From assembly GCF_001854325.1 (NCBI RefSeq), contig NZ_CP017754.1:3658001-3722000 (forward strand): a DNA stretch of 64,000 nt, given 5' to 3'. Positions 16,962-25,921 of the stretch are shown here, piece by piece (positions within the stretch are counted from its first letter, which is position 1; each line of letters opens with the position of its first letter). This DNA comes from Cupriavidus malaysiensis (lineage in GTDB: Bacteria; Pseudomonadota; Gammaproteobacteria; Burkholderiales; Burkholderiaceae). Position numbers and translations under genes: made by a program. Below the pieces are notes generated by a model. The model saw nothing but the letters and a program-made list of their open reading frames with translations, was not told the DNA's origin and did no database searches.

Positions 16962-17804
16962 TCAGGCGGGCGGGAAGCGCCGCGCGAGGAAGTCGAGCAC
17001 CGCCGCATTGAACAGCGCCGGCTGCTCCATGCAGGCGAGATGGCCCACGCCGGGCAGGCAGTGGTACTCGGCACCGGCAATGCGCTGCGCCATGCGCTCC
17101 ATCACCGCGGGCGCGGCATTGTTGTCGTGCTCGCCGGCCAGCGCCAGCACCGGCACGGCGATGCGTGCCAGCGCCTCGCGCTGGTCGAAGCGCACCAGCG
17201 CGCCAAGCGCGGCACGGTAGGTAGCGGGTGGCACCGCGGCCATCACGGCGGTGGCGAACGCCACCCCGTCCGGCGGCGCATCCGGTGCCACCATGGCCCG
17301 CACCAGCCCCGCCGCCATCTCGGCCATGCTGCGGCCGGCGTCCAGGGGCGCGGTGCGCGCGGCGACGAAGTCGCGCTGCCAGTCGCCGCCGGGCTTGCCG
17401 AAGGCGGGCGAGGTGCCTGACAGCACCATGCCGTCGATCAGCGCCGGCGTGGCGGCGCAGGCCTGCTGCGCCACCATGCCGCCCATGCTGTGGCCGAGCA
17501 GCACCACGCGCCGGCCGGCCGCACGCTCGGCCTGCAGCAGCGGCGCCAGGGCGGCGGCGAGCCCGTCGAAGTCGTAGGGGTCGATGAGGGCGCTGTCGCC
17601 GTAGCCGGGCATGTCCCAGGCCAGCGCACGGTAGCCGGCCCGGGCCAGCGCGGCGAGCTGCTCGGGCCAGGCGGCCTTGCCGCCGCCGATGCCGTGCAGC
17701 AGGACCACGGTCACGGTGCCCTCGCCCTGCTCCAGCGTGGCGATGCCGTTGGCATGGAGGCGGCGTGCCGGCGCGCCGGCCGGCGTGGATCGCGTCGGGC
17801 TCAT
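16962..17804 (-). CDS. Alpha/beta hydrolase, NicD-like
   Basis: A 280-aa hydrolase with a nucleophile elbow GHSMGG (Ser106), Asp227 in AGEHDNN and His255 in GVGHLACME, a complete triad. The oxyanion loop is LLHGIGGG. In nicotinate and picolinate degradation a hydrolase of this fold removes formate from N-formylmaleamate, the product of NicX-type dioxygenases. Here it is coupled to a NicX-like gene: its ATG (17804) overlaps that gene's stop (ATGA). A deformylase role is therefore inferred from context; an enol-lactone hydrolase would look much the same. Confidence 0.85.
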   Translation of the reverse strand: MSPTRSTPAGAPARRLHANGIATLEQGEGTVTVVLLHGIGGGKAAWPEQLAALARAGYRALAWDMPGYGDSALIDPYDFDGLAAALAPLLQAERAAGRRVVLLGHSMGGMVAQQACAATPALIDGMVLSGTSPAFGKPGGDWQRDFVAARTAPLDAGRSMAEMAAGLVRAMVAPDAPPDGVAFATAVMAAVPPATYRAALGALVRFDQREALARIAVPVLALAGEHDNNAAPAVMERMAQRIAGAEYHCLPGVGHLACMEQPALFNAAVLDFLARRFPPA

Positions 17805-18871
17805 GCGGCGGCCTCCGTCAGGCGGCCCTGCTCGACCTCGGGGTGCCCGTCCAGCGTGATGGTGCAATGGCGCAGCGGCAGGTCGAAGTGTCCCAGGGTA
17901 TGCCGCCCGGCCACCTCGTTGGCGCCGGTCGAATAGAGGAAATTGCCGGCGAAGGCGCGCAGCTCGGTACCGTTGCAGTCGCGCTTGTCGTAGAAGGTCA
18001 TGGCGTCCCAGCGCGCGGCCGGATTCAGGCCCCAGCCCACGTGCGAGACGGCGTAGGCGTCGCGGTTGCCCTCGCGCTGCGCCCAGGCGTCGTAATAGCC
18101 ACGCATCATGTCGGCATCCACGCCCTGGCCCTCGATGGCGAGGATGTAGTCATCCTCGATATGACAGACCACGGTATCGCGCAGATAGGTCTTGAAGGTC
18201 AGGTTGACATCGCCCGGCGCCAGCACCAGGGTGCCGTTGACCTGGCCGCGTGCCGGGAAGGCCAGGCACAGGCCGCCGGGCCAGTGCGCGACCTGCCCGG
18301 GTTTGTTGCAGTAGCCCCAGACGCCGCCCACGCGTGCCTCGCCCAGCCCGATGCGCAGCTCGGTGCCGGCGGCGCTGTGGACGCGCATCTCGCGCGCGCC
18401 GCGCAGACGTTTCATGGCGGCGCGCACGCTGCCTTCCAGCGCCGGGTCGGGCAGGCAGCGCTCCAGGATCTCGGGGTGCTCGTTGCTGATCATCAGCAGG
18501 CGCGGCACCACGCCATCGGCCCCGCGCAGGATGTGCGGCAGTTCGGGCGCGTGCAGCAGGCCTTCGACGGTACAGTCCAGCACCAGGTGGCAGCGCGACA
18601 GGGCGGCCACCACCGGTGCCAGTTGCTGCAGCGCGTCGCTCGCGCCGGTGGAGCGCACCGGTGCCGGCGCGCTCAGTGCCGGCGTCGGCACCTGGATCCG
18701 CACCGGCGTGGCGCCAAGCGACTGCACCGCCAGCTCGGCCAATTCCACGTTGACGCGCCGGGATTGGGACTCCGTTACAATGCCCACGACCTCCGTGCCG
18801 GTCAGGCCGCAAAGTTCAAGGGTACGCCGGAACGCCGCCAGCCAGCGGTGTTCGATCTGCTCGACGAGCAT
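17801..18871 (-). CDS. NicX-like ring-cleaving dioxygenase (2,5-dihydroxypyridine dioxygenase / M29-like family)
   Basis: A 356-aa protein of the family that includes NicX/PicD, which open 2,5-dihydroxypyridine with Fe(II) and O2. The family is often annotated as aminopeptidase T or M29. Candidate iron ligands are visible: His277 (AVSHVGWGL), His328 and Asp330 (LGHFDLP), matching in spacing the His265/His318/Asp320 set of P. putida NicX (from memory). Length matches NicX (about 350 aa). AGGAGG lies 7 nt before the ATG. It is the first gene of the leftward cluster, and the hydrolase start overlaps its stop. The substrate could be another hydroxylated N-heterocycle. Confidence 0.8.
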   Translation of the reverse strand: MLVEQIEHRWLAAFRRTLELCGLTGTEVVGIVTESQSRRVNVELAELAVQSLGATPVRIQVPTPALSAPAPVRSTGASDALQQLAPVVAALSRCHLVLDCTVEGLLHAPELPHILRGADGVVPRLLMISNEHPEILERCLPDPALEGSVRAAMKRLRGAREMRVHSAAGTELRIGLGEARVGGVWGYCNKPGQVAHWPGGLCLAFPARGQVNGTLVLAPGDVNLTFKTYLRDTVVCHIEDDYILAIEGQGVDADMMRGYYDAWAQREGNRDAYAVSHVGWGLNPAARWDAMTFYDKRDCNGTELRAFAGNFLYSTGANEVAGRHTLGHFDLPLRHCTITLDGHPEVEQGRLTEAAA

Positions 18872-18948
18872 GTCATCTCCTCCTGCCTTGTGTGCGCGAT
18901 CCCACCGATGGCGGGCGGCCAGCGCCTTGGCGTGTGCTTAGCTTGTGC

Positions 18949-18977
18949 TTGTGATTCCTGGCCCTGGCGCAAATAAT
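18949..18977 (+). promoter_or_regulatory. Candidate promoter of the flavin reductase-marR pair
   Basis: TTGTGA (18949-18954), 17-nt spacer, AATAAT (18972-18977). The start site would fall near 18984, inside the 12-bp palindrome, which is a typical repressor arrangement. It supports translation from 19014 rather than from the ATG at 18990. Confidence 0.45.
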
Positions 18978-18979
18978 AT

Positions 18980-18991
18980 ATGAAATTTCAT
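18980..18991. promoter_or_regulatory. 12-bp palindrome, candidate MarR operator
   Basis: ATGAAATTTCAT is a perfect palindrome in the intergenic region between the divergent nicX-like and flavin reductase genes, in an AT-rich patch of an otherwise GC-rich segment. The MarR protein encoded at 19584 is the obvious candidate to bind it and could control both directions. Confidence 0.5.
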
Positions 18992-19013
18992 GGATTCCAG
19001 TGGAGCCCGAGAC

Positions 19014-19571
19014 ATGGGCATGCCTGAGCCCGAGCCGCACGCCCCCCGCCACGCCGGCCGCGCCGCCTCTCCCGACTTCGACGCCAAGCACTTCCGCCGC
19101 GCCCTGTCCCAGTTCGCCACCGGGGTGACGATCATCACCACGCGCGCGGCATCCGGCGCCGGCACGCCCTTCGTCGGCATCACCGCGAGCTCGTTCAACT
19201 CGGTCTCGATGGACCCGCCCCTGGTGCTGTGGAGCATGGCCACCACCGCCAACAGCCTGCCGATGTTCCGCGACGGTTCGCACTACATCATCAATGTGCT
19301 GTCGGCCTCCCAGCTCGACCTGTGCCAGCGCTTCGCCACGCTCAAAGGCGACCGTTTCGCCGGCGTCGACTACCGCCTGTCCGAGACCGGACTGCCCGTG
19401 CTGGCCAATGCCCTGGCCTGGTTCGAATGCCATAACCGCAGCCGCTACGACGAGGGCGACCACATCATCTTCGTCGGCGAAGTGGAACGCTGCGGCGTGC
19501 CGGGCAGCGGCGGGCACCCCCTGGTGTTCCACGGCGGCGCCTTCTCCACCACCTCCCCGCTCGGCGACTGA
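19014..19571 (+). CDS. Flavin reductase (HpaC-like)
   Basis: A 185-aa FMN-binding split-barrel protein that reduces free flavin with NAD(P)H and passes it to a monooxygenase. Motifs: RRALSQFATGVTIITT, VGITASSFNSVSMDPPLVLW, and the C-terminal DHIIFVGEVE and PLVFHGGAF. The ATG at 19014 is preferred over 18990: GGAG lies 8 nt before it, and the 18990 codon sits inside the palindrome near the predicted transcription start. It is the first gene of the rightward arm; the marR gene follows after 12 nt. The natural partner could be the atypical flavoprotein at 15563-16807. Confidence 0.88.
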   Translation: MGMPEPEPHAPRHAGRAASPDFDAKHFRRALSQFATGVTIITTRAASGAGTPFVGITASSFNSVSMDPPLVLWSMATTANSLPMFRDGSHYIINVLSASQLDLCQRFATLKGDRFAGVDYRLSETGLPVLANALAWFECHNRSRYDEGDHIIFVGEVERCGVPGSGGHPLVFHGGAFSTTSPLGD

Positions 19572-19583
19572 GCCGGCCCGGCC

Positions 19584-20030
19584 ATGGCGGACGACGCCCG
19601 CGAGCCCTTCGTCGACGGCTACCTGGCCTACTTGCTGGCGCGCGCCAGCCACCTGGTGTCGGGGGAATTCCACCGCCAGGTGGAAGCGGCCGGGCTGAGC
19701 GTGGCCGAATGGCGGGTGCTGGCGACCCTGGCCGACCGCAGCGGCTGCCCGGTCGGCGAACTGGCGCAGATCACGCTGAACAAACAGCCCACGCTGACCA
19801 AGCTGCTCGACCGCATGGCTGCCGAAGGCCTGGTCGAGCGCCGCAGCGGCGAAACCGACCGCCGCACCGCCCTGGTGTGGATCACGGCGGCCGGCCGCGC
19901 GCGCGCGCGGCCGCTGCTGGCCAAGGCCGCCGCCCATGAGCGCGCCGTGCTGGAAGACTTCGGCACGCAGCAGGGACAGCAGCTCAAGGACACCCTGCGC
20001 CGCCTGATCGCGCTGCACACCGGGCGCTGA
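19584..20030 (+). CDS. MarR-family transcriptional regulator
   Basis: A 148-aa winged-helix regulator. The DNA-binding part is clear: LSVAEWRVLATLADRSGCPVGELA then the recognition region LNKQPTLTKLLDRMAAEGLV, and the wing RRSGETDRRTALVWIT. MarR proteins usually repress neighbouring catabolic genes and release DNA on binding an aromatic ligand; in nicotinate and picolinate clusters the regulators NicR and PicR are of this family. It sits 12 nt behind the flavin reductase, so it is probably autoregulated through the palindrome at 18980-18991. Confidence 0.9.
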   Translation: MADDAREPFVDGYLAYLLARASHLVSGEFHRQVEAAGLSVAEWRVLATLADRSGCPVGELAQITLNKQPTLTKLLDRMAAEGLVERRSGETDRRTALVWITAAGRARARPLLAKAAAHERAVLEDFGTQQGQQLKDTLRRLIALHTGR

Positions 20031-20064
20031 CACCTGCCACCCGCCGCCTCGCGGAACGGGACCA

Positions 20065-20535
20065 TCAGGCCTTCAGCACATCCAGCGGCGAGCCGCCGGT
20101 CTTGATCCGCTGCAGCACGATATTGGAGCGGATGTCCATCACGCCACGCGTGCGGTACAGCCGGTTGACGATGAAATCCGAGTAGTGCTTCAGGTTGCGC
20201 GCCTGCACGCGCAAGATGTAGTTGCTGTCGCCGGTGATGATGTAGGCGGACACCACCTCGGGCCAGGACTGCACGGCGGCATTGAAGGTGTCGTGCCAGT
20301 CGTCGACGTCGTGGCGCATCGATACCTGCACGATCGCCTCGATCTCCAGGCCGAGCTGCTCGGCATCGAACCAGGCGCGATAGCCGCCGATCACCCCGCC
20401 CTCCTCCAGCAGGCGCACGCGCCGCAGGCAGGCCGAAGGCGACAGCGCCACGCGCTCGGCGAGGTCCTGGTTGCTGATACGGCCGTTCTCCTGCAGGCAG
20501 GCGAGGATGCGCAGATCGGTGGGGTCGAGTTGCAT
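20065..20535 (-). CDS. kynR: Lrp/AsnC-family regulator of the kyn operon
   Basis: A 156-aa Lrp-type protein: an N-terminal helix-turn-helix (DLRILACLQENGRISNQDLA, LSPSACLRRVRLLEEGGVI) and a C-terminal ligand-binding RAM domain (EAIVQVSMRH, ITGDSNYILRVQ). It is divergent from kynB. In Pseudomonas and Burkholderiaceae the Lrp-type KynR activates kynBUA in response to kynurenine, so the position identifies it. The start at 20535 follows the family length (MQLDPTDLRIL); the open frame reaches further but the extension covers the intergenic operator. Confidence 0.88.
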   Translation of the reverse strand: MQLDPTDLRILACLQENGRISNQDLAERVALSPSACLRRVRLLEEGGVIGGYRAWFDAEQLGLEIEAIVQVSMRHDVDDWHDTFNAAVQSWPEVVSAYIITGDSNYILRVQARNLKHYSDFIVNRLYRTRGVMDIRSNIVLQRIKTGGSPLDVLKA

Positions 20536-20575
20536 TCGCAGAAAATTCTTTTTTGACGCTGTTATTTCGAATTCT

Positions 20576-20594
20576 ATGCGATAGGACATCGCAT
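20576..20594. promoter_or_regulatory. Inverted repeat between kynR and kynB, candidate KynR site
   Basis: Perfect 7-bp arms ATGCGAT (20576-20582) and ATCGCAT (20588-20594) separated by 5 nt, in an AT-rich stretch 41 nt upstream of the kynR start and 91 nt upstream of kynB. A weak kynB -10 (TATCAT at 20635-20640) without a good -35 agrees with activator-dependent transcription. Confidence 0.5.
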
Positions 20595-20685
20595 TCATAG
20601 TGGAAATAGCAAGCATCTTGCCTGCATTTTTGCTTATCATGCCGACATCGACAGCCTGCGCGCGCCCCTGCGGCGACCCACCGTC

Positions 20686-21333
20686 ATGACCGACCACGCC
20701 ACCTCCCGTCAGCTCTGGGACATCAGCCCGCCGCTCTCGCCGGCCACGCCCGTCTGGCCCGGCGACACCCCGTTCCAGCAGCAGCCGGCCTGGGAAATGG
20801 GCCCGGGCTGCCCGGTCAACGTCGGCCGCATCACGCTGTCACCGCACACCGGTGCCCATGCCGACGCCCCCCTGCACTACGCGGCCGACGGCGCGCCGAT
20901 CGGCGCGGTGCCGCTGGAGCCCTACCTGGGCCCCTGCCGCGTCATCCACTGCCTGGATGCCTCCCCCCTGGTCGAGCCCCGCCACATCGAGCACGCGCTG
21001 ACCGGCACGCCGCCGCGCGTGCTGCTGCGCTGCTACCGGAGCGCGCCGCTGGCGCAGTGGGATCCCGGCTTCTGCGCCATCGCGCCGCAGACCATCGAGC
21101 TGCTGGCCGCGCACCGCGTGCGCCTGGTCGGCATCGACACGCCCTCGGTCGACCCGCAGGAGTCCAAGACCATGGATGCGCACCGTACCGTGCGCCGCCA
21201 CGGCATGGCCATTCTCGAAGGCCTGCTGCTCGATGCGGTGCCCGAGGGCGACTACGAATTGATCGCGCTGCCGCTGCGCCTGGCCGGCCTCGACGCCAGC
21301 CCGGTGCGCGCGGTGCTGCGCGCGCTCGGCTGA
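20686..21333 (+). CDS. kynB: Kynurenine formamidase
   Basis: A 215-aa metal-dependent cyclase-fold hydrolase that turns N-formylkynurenine into kynurenine and formate. The metal-binding motif [12 protein letters not shown] (about residues 52-63) matches the HTGTHxDAPxH of bacterial KynB. Other landmarks are WDISPPLSP at the N-terminus and [18 protein letters not shown]. Length is normal. First gene of kynBUA, with kynU 104 nt downstream. Confidence 0.95.
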   Translation: MTDHATSRQLWDISPPLSPATPVWPGDTPFQQQPAWEMGPGCPVNVGRITLSPHTGAHADAPLHYAADGAPIGAVPLEPYLGPCRVIHCLDASPLVEPRHIEHALTGTPPRVLLRCYRSAPLAQWDPGFCAIAPQTIELLAAHRVRLVGIDTPSVDPQESKTMDAHRTVRRHGMAILEGLLLDAVPEGDYELIALPLRLAGLDASPVRAVLRALG

Positions 21334-21437
21334 GCGCACCTTTGCGCCGCCGCCCGGCGGCCCTTCCAACCCTGCCCAACCCTGCCGCGTCCCTCTCCGA
21401 TACCGGCCCGTTCCGCCAGACCAGACCTGTCCCTGCC

Positions 21438-22694
21438 ATGACCACATTGACCCGCGAGCATTGCCTCGCACTCGACCGTGACGACACGCTGCGTCACCTG
21501 CGCGAGCAGTTCGCGCTGCCCGAAGGCGTGATCTACCTCGACGGCAACTCGCTCGGCGCGCGCCCGCGCGCGGCGGCCGAACGCGCCGCCGCGGTGGTGG
21601 CCGAGGAATGGGGCGACGGCCTGATCCGCAGCTGGAACAGCGCCGGCTGGTTCGAACTGCCGCAGCGGCTGGGCAACAAGCTGGCGCCGCTGGTCGGTGC
21701 CGGCCAGGACGAGGTGGTGGTGACCGACACCACCTCGATCAACCTGTTCAAGGTGCTGGCGGCGGCGCTGCGCGTGCAGGCCTCGCGCGATCCCGCGCGC
21801 AAGGTGATCGTCTCCGAGTCGAGCAACTTCCCCACCGATCTCTACATCGCCCAGGGCCTGGCCGACCTGCTGCAGCAGGGCTACTCGCTCAAGCTGGTGG
21901 ACTCGCCCGAGCAGATCGAGGCGGCGCTCGGCGCCGACACCGCCGTGCTGATGGTGACCCACGTCAACTATAAGACCGGCGAGATGCTGGACATGGCCCG
22001 GCTGACCGCGCTGGCCCATGCCAAGGGCGCGCTGGCGGTGTGGGACCTGTGCCATTCGGCCGGCGCGGTGCCGGTCGACCTGGCCGCAGCCGGGGCCGAC
22101 TACGCCATCGGCTGCACCTACAAGTACCTGAACGGCGGCCCCGGCTCGCCGGCCTTCGTCTGGGTCGCGCCGGGGCTGCGCGATGCCTTCTGGCAGCCGC
22201 TGTCGGGCTGGTGGGGCCATGCCGCGCCCTTCGCCATGGAACCCGGCTACCGTCCGCGTTCCGGCGTGGCGCGCTACCTGTGCGGCACCCAGCCGATCAC
22301 CTCGATGGCGCTGGTGGAGTGCGGCCTGGACATCTACGCGCAGACCGACATGCAGGCGCTGCGCGCCAAGTCGCTGCAACTGACCGACCTGTTCATTACA
22401 CTGGTGGAAACGCGCTGCGGCCACCACCCGCTCGAACTCATCACGCCGCGCGAGCACGGCCGCCGCGGCAGCCAGGTCAGCTTCGCCCACCCGGATGGCT
22501 ATGCCGTGATGGCCAACCTGATCGACCGCGGCGTGATCGGCGACTATCGCGAGCCGCGCATCGCGCGCTTCGGCTTCACCCCGCTCTACACCAGCTTCAC
22601 CGAGGTGTGGGACGCGGTCGAGGTGCTGCGCGACGTGCTCGACAGCGGCAGCTACCGCGACGCCCGCTTCCAGATCCGCAGCACGGTGACCTGA
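21438..22694 (+). CDS. kynU: Kynureninase
   Basis: A 418-aa PLP enzyme that cleaves kynurenine to anthranilate and alanine. The PLP-lysine lies in [16 protein letters not shown]; the N-terminal [12 protein letters not shown], the [14 protein letters not shown] aspartate region and the C-terminal [19 protein letters not shown] are all typical. The ATG at 21438 gives the normal length; the longer open frame overlaps kynB. The gap after kynB (104 nt) has no visible promoter, so it is read as part of the operon. Confidence 0.96.
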   Translation: MTTLTREHCLALDRDDTLRHLREQFALPEGVIYLDGNSLGARPRAAAERAAAVVAEEWGDGLIRSWNSAGWFELPQRLGNKLAPLVGAGQDEVVVTDTTSINLFKVLAAALRVQASRDPARKVIVSESSNFPTDLYIAQGLADLLQQGYSLKLVDSPEQIEAALGADTAVLMVTHVNYKTGEMLDMARLTALAHAKGALAVWDLCHSAGAVPVDLAAAGADYAIGCTYKYLNGGPGSPAFVWVAPGLRDAFWQPLSGWWGHAAPFAMEPGYRPRSGVARYLCGTQPITSMALVECGLDIYAQTDMQALRAKSLQLTDLFITLVETRCGHHPLELITPREHGRRGSQVSFAHPDGYAVMANLIDRGVIGDYREPRIARFGFTPLYTSFTEVWDAVEVLRDVLDSGSYRDARFQIRSTVT

Positions 22695-22706
22695 GGGAGG
22701 CGCAGC

Positions 22707-23588
22707 ATGACTCAGCACAAGGGATGCCCGATGTCGGGCGCGGCCGCCCAGGGCGGCCAGGGCGGTGCCGACGGCTGGCACGGCGCGCAGATGGACTTCG
22801 CCAAGGACATGAGCTACGGCGACTACCTGGGCCTGGACCAGATCCTCAGCGCCCAGCACCCGCTCTCGCCCGACCACAACGAGATGCTCTTCATCGTGCA
22901 GCACCAGACCACGGAACTGTGGATGAAGCTGATGCTGCACGAGCTGCGCGCCGCGCGCGACTGCGTGAAGGAAGACCGGCTGCCGCCGGCGTTCAAGATG
23001 CTGACGCGCGTGTCGCGCATCATGGACCAGCTGGTGCAGGCCTGGAACGTGCTCGCCACCATGACGCCGCCGGAATATTCGGCGATGCGGCCCTACCTCG
23101 GCATGTCGTCCGGCTTCCAGTCCTACCAGTACCGCGAGATCGAGTTCATCCTCGGCAACAAGAACGCGGCCATGCTGCGGCCGCACGCGCACCGTCCGGA
23201 ACACCTGGCACTGGTGGAAACGGCCCTGCACACGCCGTCCCTCTACGACGAGGCGGTGCGCCTGATGGCGCGGCGCGGCTTCGCCATCGACGCGGACTGC
23301 GTGGAACGCGACTGGACCCAGCCGACCGCTTACAACGCCTCGGTCGAGGCCGCCTGGCTCGAGGTCTACCGCAAGCCGGACGCGCACTGGGAACTGTACG
23401 AACTGGGCGAGAAATTCGTCGACCTCGAAGATGCCTTCCGCCAATGGCGCTTCCGCCATGTGACCACGGTCGAGCGCGTGATCGGCTTCAAGCGCGGTAC
23501 CGGCGGCACCGAAGGCGTCAGCTACCTGCGCAGGATGCTCGACGTGGTGCTGTTCCCCGAGCTCTGGAAACTGCGCACCGACCTGTAA
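22707..23588 (+). CDS. kynA: Tryptophan 2,3-dioxygenase
   Basis: A 293-aa heme enzyme that opens the indole ring of tryptophan to give N-formylkynurenine. Conserved parts: [20 protein letters not shown], the substrate-contacting [38 protein letters not shown], and the heme-ligand histidine region [13 protein letters not shown] with [18 protein letters not shown] 6 nt before the ATG supports the start, 12 nt after kynU. The Gly-rich N-terminal leader ([10 protein letters not shown]) is low-complexity. Last gene of the operon. Confidence 0.96.
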   Translation: MTQHKGCPMSGAAAQGGQGGADGWHGAQMDFAKDMSYGDYLGLDQILSAQHPLSPDHNEMLFIVQHQTTELWMKLMLHELRAARDCVKEDRLPPAFKMLTRVSRIMDQLVQAWNVLATMTPPEYSAMRPYLGMSSGFQSYQYREIEFILGNKNAAMLRPHAHRPEHLALVETALHTPSLYDEAVRLMARRGFAIDADCVERDWTQPTAYNASVEAAWLEVYRKPDAHWELYELGEKFVDLEDAFRQWRFRHVTTVERVIGFKRGTGGTEGVSYLRRMLDVVLFPELWKLRTDL

Positions 23589-23618
23589 GACACGCTCCGC
23601 TCGCGACGGCCCGCCGGC

Positions 23619-24434
23619 TCAGGCCGCCGGGTCCGACAACCTGGCCGCCAGCGCCTGCAGCGCGGGCGCCAGGGTATCGCGGAACAACGCCTCGGGCACC
23701 GACCCGTACGAAGCGCTGCAGCTCAGCATGTGCAGTTCCTTTTCCCCCACCGGGCGGAAGGCCACCGCGCAGGCGTGGATGGCCGGATGCCAGTCGCGGA
23801 ACGAGGCTGCGTAGCCGTCCTGCCCGGCCTGCGCCAGCGCGACGCGCATCGGCGCCTCCTGCTGCTTCCATTGCTCCGGGAAGGCCTGCGCGAACTCGGC
23901 CAGCACCCGCTCGCGCCGCGCCTGCGGCAGGGCCGCCAGGTAAGCGCGCCCCATCGAGCTGGACACCAGCGACAAGCGCGACCCCACCCCCAGCCCCAGC
24001 ATCACGCCCGCATCATTGCGGATCGACTCCAGGTAGATCACCTCCAGCCGCTCGCGCTTGCCGAGCGACACCGACACGCCGTAGGCCTGCGCAAAGGCCA
24101 GCATGTGCGGCCGCGCCAGCGCCACCACGTCGGACGCCGACAGGTAGGCGTAGCCGAGCGCCAGCACGCCGGCATCGAGTGCGTACTTACCCAGGCTGTC
24201 GTCGTAGCGCAGGTAGCCGAGCTGCACCAGCGTGCCCGCCAGGCGGCTGACCGTGGCCTTCGGCAGGCCGGTGCGGCGCACGAAGTCCTGGTTGCCCAGC
24301 ATGGCCTCGCCGGTGCGGAAACAACGCAGCAGCTCGAGTCCGCGCGCCAGCGCGGTGACGAAGTTGGGATCGCTTTCGCGCGCAGGCGGCTCGGCAGCGG
24401 CAAGGGTGGCGGGGGTGGATTGGCGGTTGGACAA
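23619..24434 (-). CDS. IclR-family regulator next to gcdH
   Basis: A 271-aa regulator with an N-terminal winged helix (FVTALARGLELLRCF, FVRRTGLPKATVSRLAGTLVQLGYL) and a C-terminal effector domain (SSSMGRAYLAALP, YAASFRDWHPAIHACAVAF). The start is taken as the TTG at 24434, with GGAG 7 nt before it; an ATG at 24476 is the main alternative. It is divergent from gcdH and probably binds the overlapping palindromes at 24599-24624. The effector may be glutaryl-CoA or a glutarate-related acid (inference). Its 3' end faces kynA across 30 nt. Confidence 0.88.
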   Translation of the reverse strand: MSNRQSTPATLAAAEPPARESDPNFVTALARGLELLRCFRTGEAMLGNQDFVRRTGLPKATVSRLAGTLVQLGYLRYDDSLGKYALDAGVLALGYAYLSASDVVALARPHMLAFAQAYGVSVSLGKRERLEVIYLESIRNDAGVMLGLGVGSRLSLVSSSMGRAYLAALPQARRERVLAEFAQAFPEQWKQQEAPMRVALAQAGQDGYAASFRDWHPAIHACAVAFRPVGEKELHMLSCSASYGSVPEALFRDTLAPALQALAARLSDPAA

Positions 24435-24563
24435 GATGGCGCTCCTGCGCTCGGATTGGAACGGTCCCGCAAGCATTCGGCCGGCGCCGCATCTCACCAT
24501 ATGCCGCAGACAGCGCATGCATGGGCCTCGGCCGGCGCCGGGACTGGCCGGCCCACGACACTA

Positions 24564-24591
24564 TTGCCGGCCGGTATCTTTACGCTATACT
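24564..24591 (+). promoter_or_regulatory. gcdH promoter
   Basis: TTGCCG (24564-24569), 16-nt spacer, TATACT (24586-24591). The predicted start site near 24598 coincides with the left edge of the operator palindromes. Confidence 0.7.
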
Positions 24592-24598
24592 AACTCAT

Positions 24599-24624
24599 CG
24601 GAACAAAGTTCCGCAATGCGGAAC
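24599..24624. promoter_or_regulatory. Two overlapping IclR-type operator palindromes
   Basis: CGGAAC-AAA-GTTCCG (24599-24613) overlaps GTTCCGC-AAT-GCGGAAC (24608-24624): two perfect inverted repeats sharing the GTTCCG arm, directly after the gcdH -10 box. Repeats of this form and spacing are typical of IclR-family sites, and an IclR gene is divergent. Confidence 0.72.
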
Positions 24625-24710
24625 TACGCAAGACCAGCAGGCTACCGCATTCCCATCCCTGGCCGGCACGCCGGCCATCTGACCCGACTGCATTACCGAA
24701 GGAGACATCC

Positions 24711-25904
24711 ATGGCCGCAAACGCCGAATTCCACTGGGCCGACCCGCTGCTGCTCGACCAGCAACTGAGCGCCGACGAACGCATGGTGCGCGACGCCGCC
24801 GCCGCCTACTGCCAGGACAAGCTGGCACCGCGCGTGCTGGAATCGTTCCGCAACGAGAAGACCGACGTGGCCATCTTCCGCGAGATGGGCGAACTCGGGC
24901 TGCTCGGCCCCACCATCCCCGAGCAGTACGGCGGCCCTGGTCTGAACTACGTCAGCTATGGCCTGATCGCCCGCGAGGTCGAGCGTGTCGACTCGGGCTA
25001 TCGTTCGATGATGAGCGTGCAGTCGTCGCTGGTGATGGTGCCGATCTATGAATTCGGCAGCGAAGCACAGAAGCAGAAGTATCTGCCCAAGCTGGCCACC
25101 GGCGAGTGGATCGGCTGTTTCGGCCTGACCGAGCCGAACCACGGTTCCGACCCGGGCTCGATGATCACGCGCGCCAAGAAGGTCGCGGGCGGCTACGAGC
25201 TGAGCGGCGCCAAGATGTGGATCACCAACTCGCCGATCGCCGATGTCTTCGTCGTGTGGGCCAAGCTGACCGGCGACGACGGCAAGGAAGCCATCCGCGG
25301 CTTCATCCTGGAAAAGGGCTGGAAGGGCCTGAGCGCGCCCGCCATCCACGGCAAGGTCGGCCTGCGCACCTCGATCACCGGTGAAATCGTGCTGGACCAG
25401 GTCTTCGTGCCGGAAGAGAACCTGATGCCCGGCGTGGCCGGCCTGAAGGGACCGTTCACCTGCCTGAACTCGGCCCGCTACGGCATCGCCTGGGGCGCGC
25501 TGGGCGCCGCCGAATTCTGCTGGCACACCGCCCGCCAGTACACGCTGGACCGCAAGCAGTTCGGCCGCCCGCTGGCCGCCAACCAGCTGATCCAGAAGAA
25601 GCTGGCCGACATGCAGACCGAGATCACGCTGGGCCTGCAAGGCTGCCTGCGCCTGGGCCGCATGAAGGACGAAGGCACCGCCGCGGTGGAAATCACCTCG
25701 ATCATGAAGCGCAATTCCTGCGGCAAGTCGCTGGACATCGCCCGCGTGGCGCGCGACATGCTCGGCGGCAACGGCATCTCGGACGAGTTCGGCGTGATCC
25801 GCCATGTGGTGAACCTGGAAGTGGTCAATACCTACGAAGGCACCCACGACATCCACGCCCTGATCCTGGGCCGCGCCCAGACCGGCATCCAGGCCTTCTT
25901 CTGA
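24711..25904 (+). CDS. gcdH: Glutaryl-CoA dehydrogenase
   Basis: A 397-aa FAD enzyme that oxidises and decarboxylates glutaryl-CoA to crotonyl-CoA. Diagnostic sequence is present: [51 protein letters not shown], and the catalytic glutamate in [20 protein letters not shown] before the ATG supports the start. It lies beside, but not in, the tryptophan operon and has its own promoter and IclR control. The CoA-transferase gene that often follows gcdH is absent; a peroxiredoxin gene faces it instead. Confidence 0.96.
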   Translation: MAANAEFHWADPLLLDQQLSADERMVRDAAAAYCQDKLAPRVLESFRNEKTDVAIFREMGELGLLGPTIPEQYGGPGLNYVSYGLIAREVERVDSGYRSMMSVQSSLVMVPIYEFGSEAQKQKYLPKLATGEWIGCFGLTEPNHGSDPGSMITRAKKVAGGYELSGAKMWITNSPIADVFVVWAKLTGDDGKEAIRGFILEKGWKGLSAPAIHGKVGLRTSITGEIVLDQVFVPEENLMPGVAGLKGPFTCLNSARYGIAWGALGAAEFCWHTARQYTLDRKQFGRPLAANQLIQKKLADMQTEITLGLQGCLRLGRMKDEGTAAVEITSIMKRNSCGKSLDIARVARDMLGGNGISDEFGVIRHVVNLEVVNTYEGTHDIHALILGRAQTGIQAFF

Positions 25905-25921
25905 AACCTGCCGCCGGCATG

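Noticed and set aside
17801..18871. Aminopeptidase T (M29) function
   Set aside because: The family is often so named, but the candidate His/His/Asp ligands and the coupled hydrolase match NicX-type dioxygenases better; this remains to be tested.
22040..24250. 736-codon open frame over kynU and kynA
   Set aside because: Out-of-frame shadow of two well-identified enzymes.
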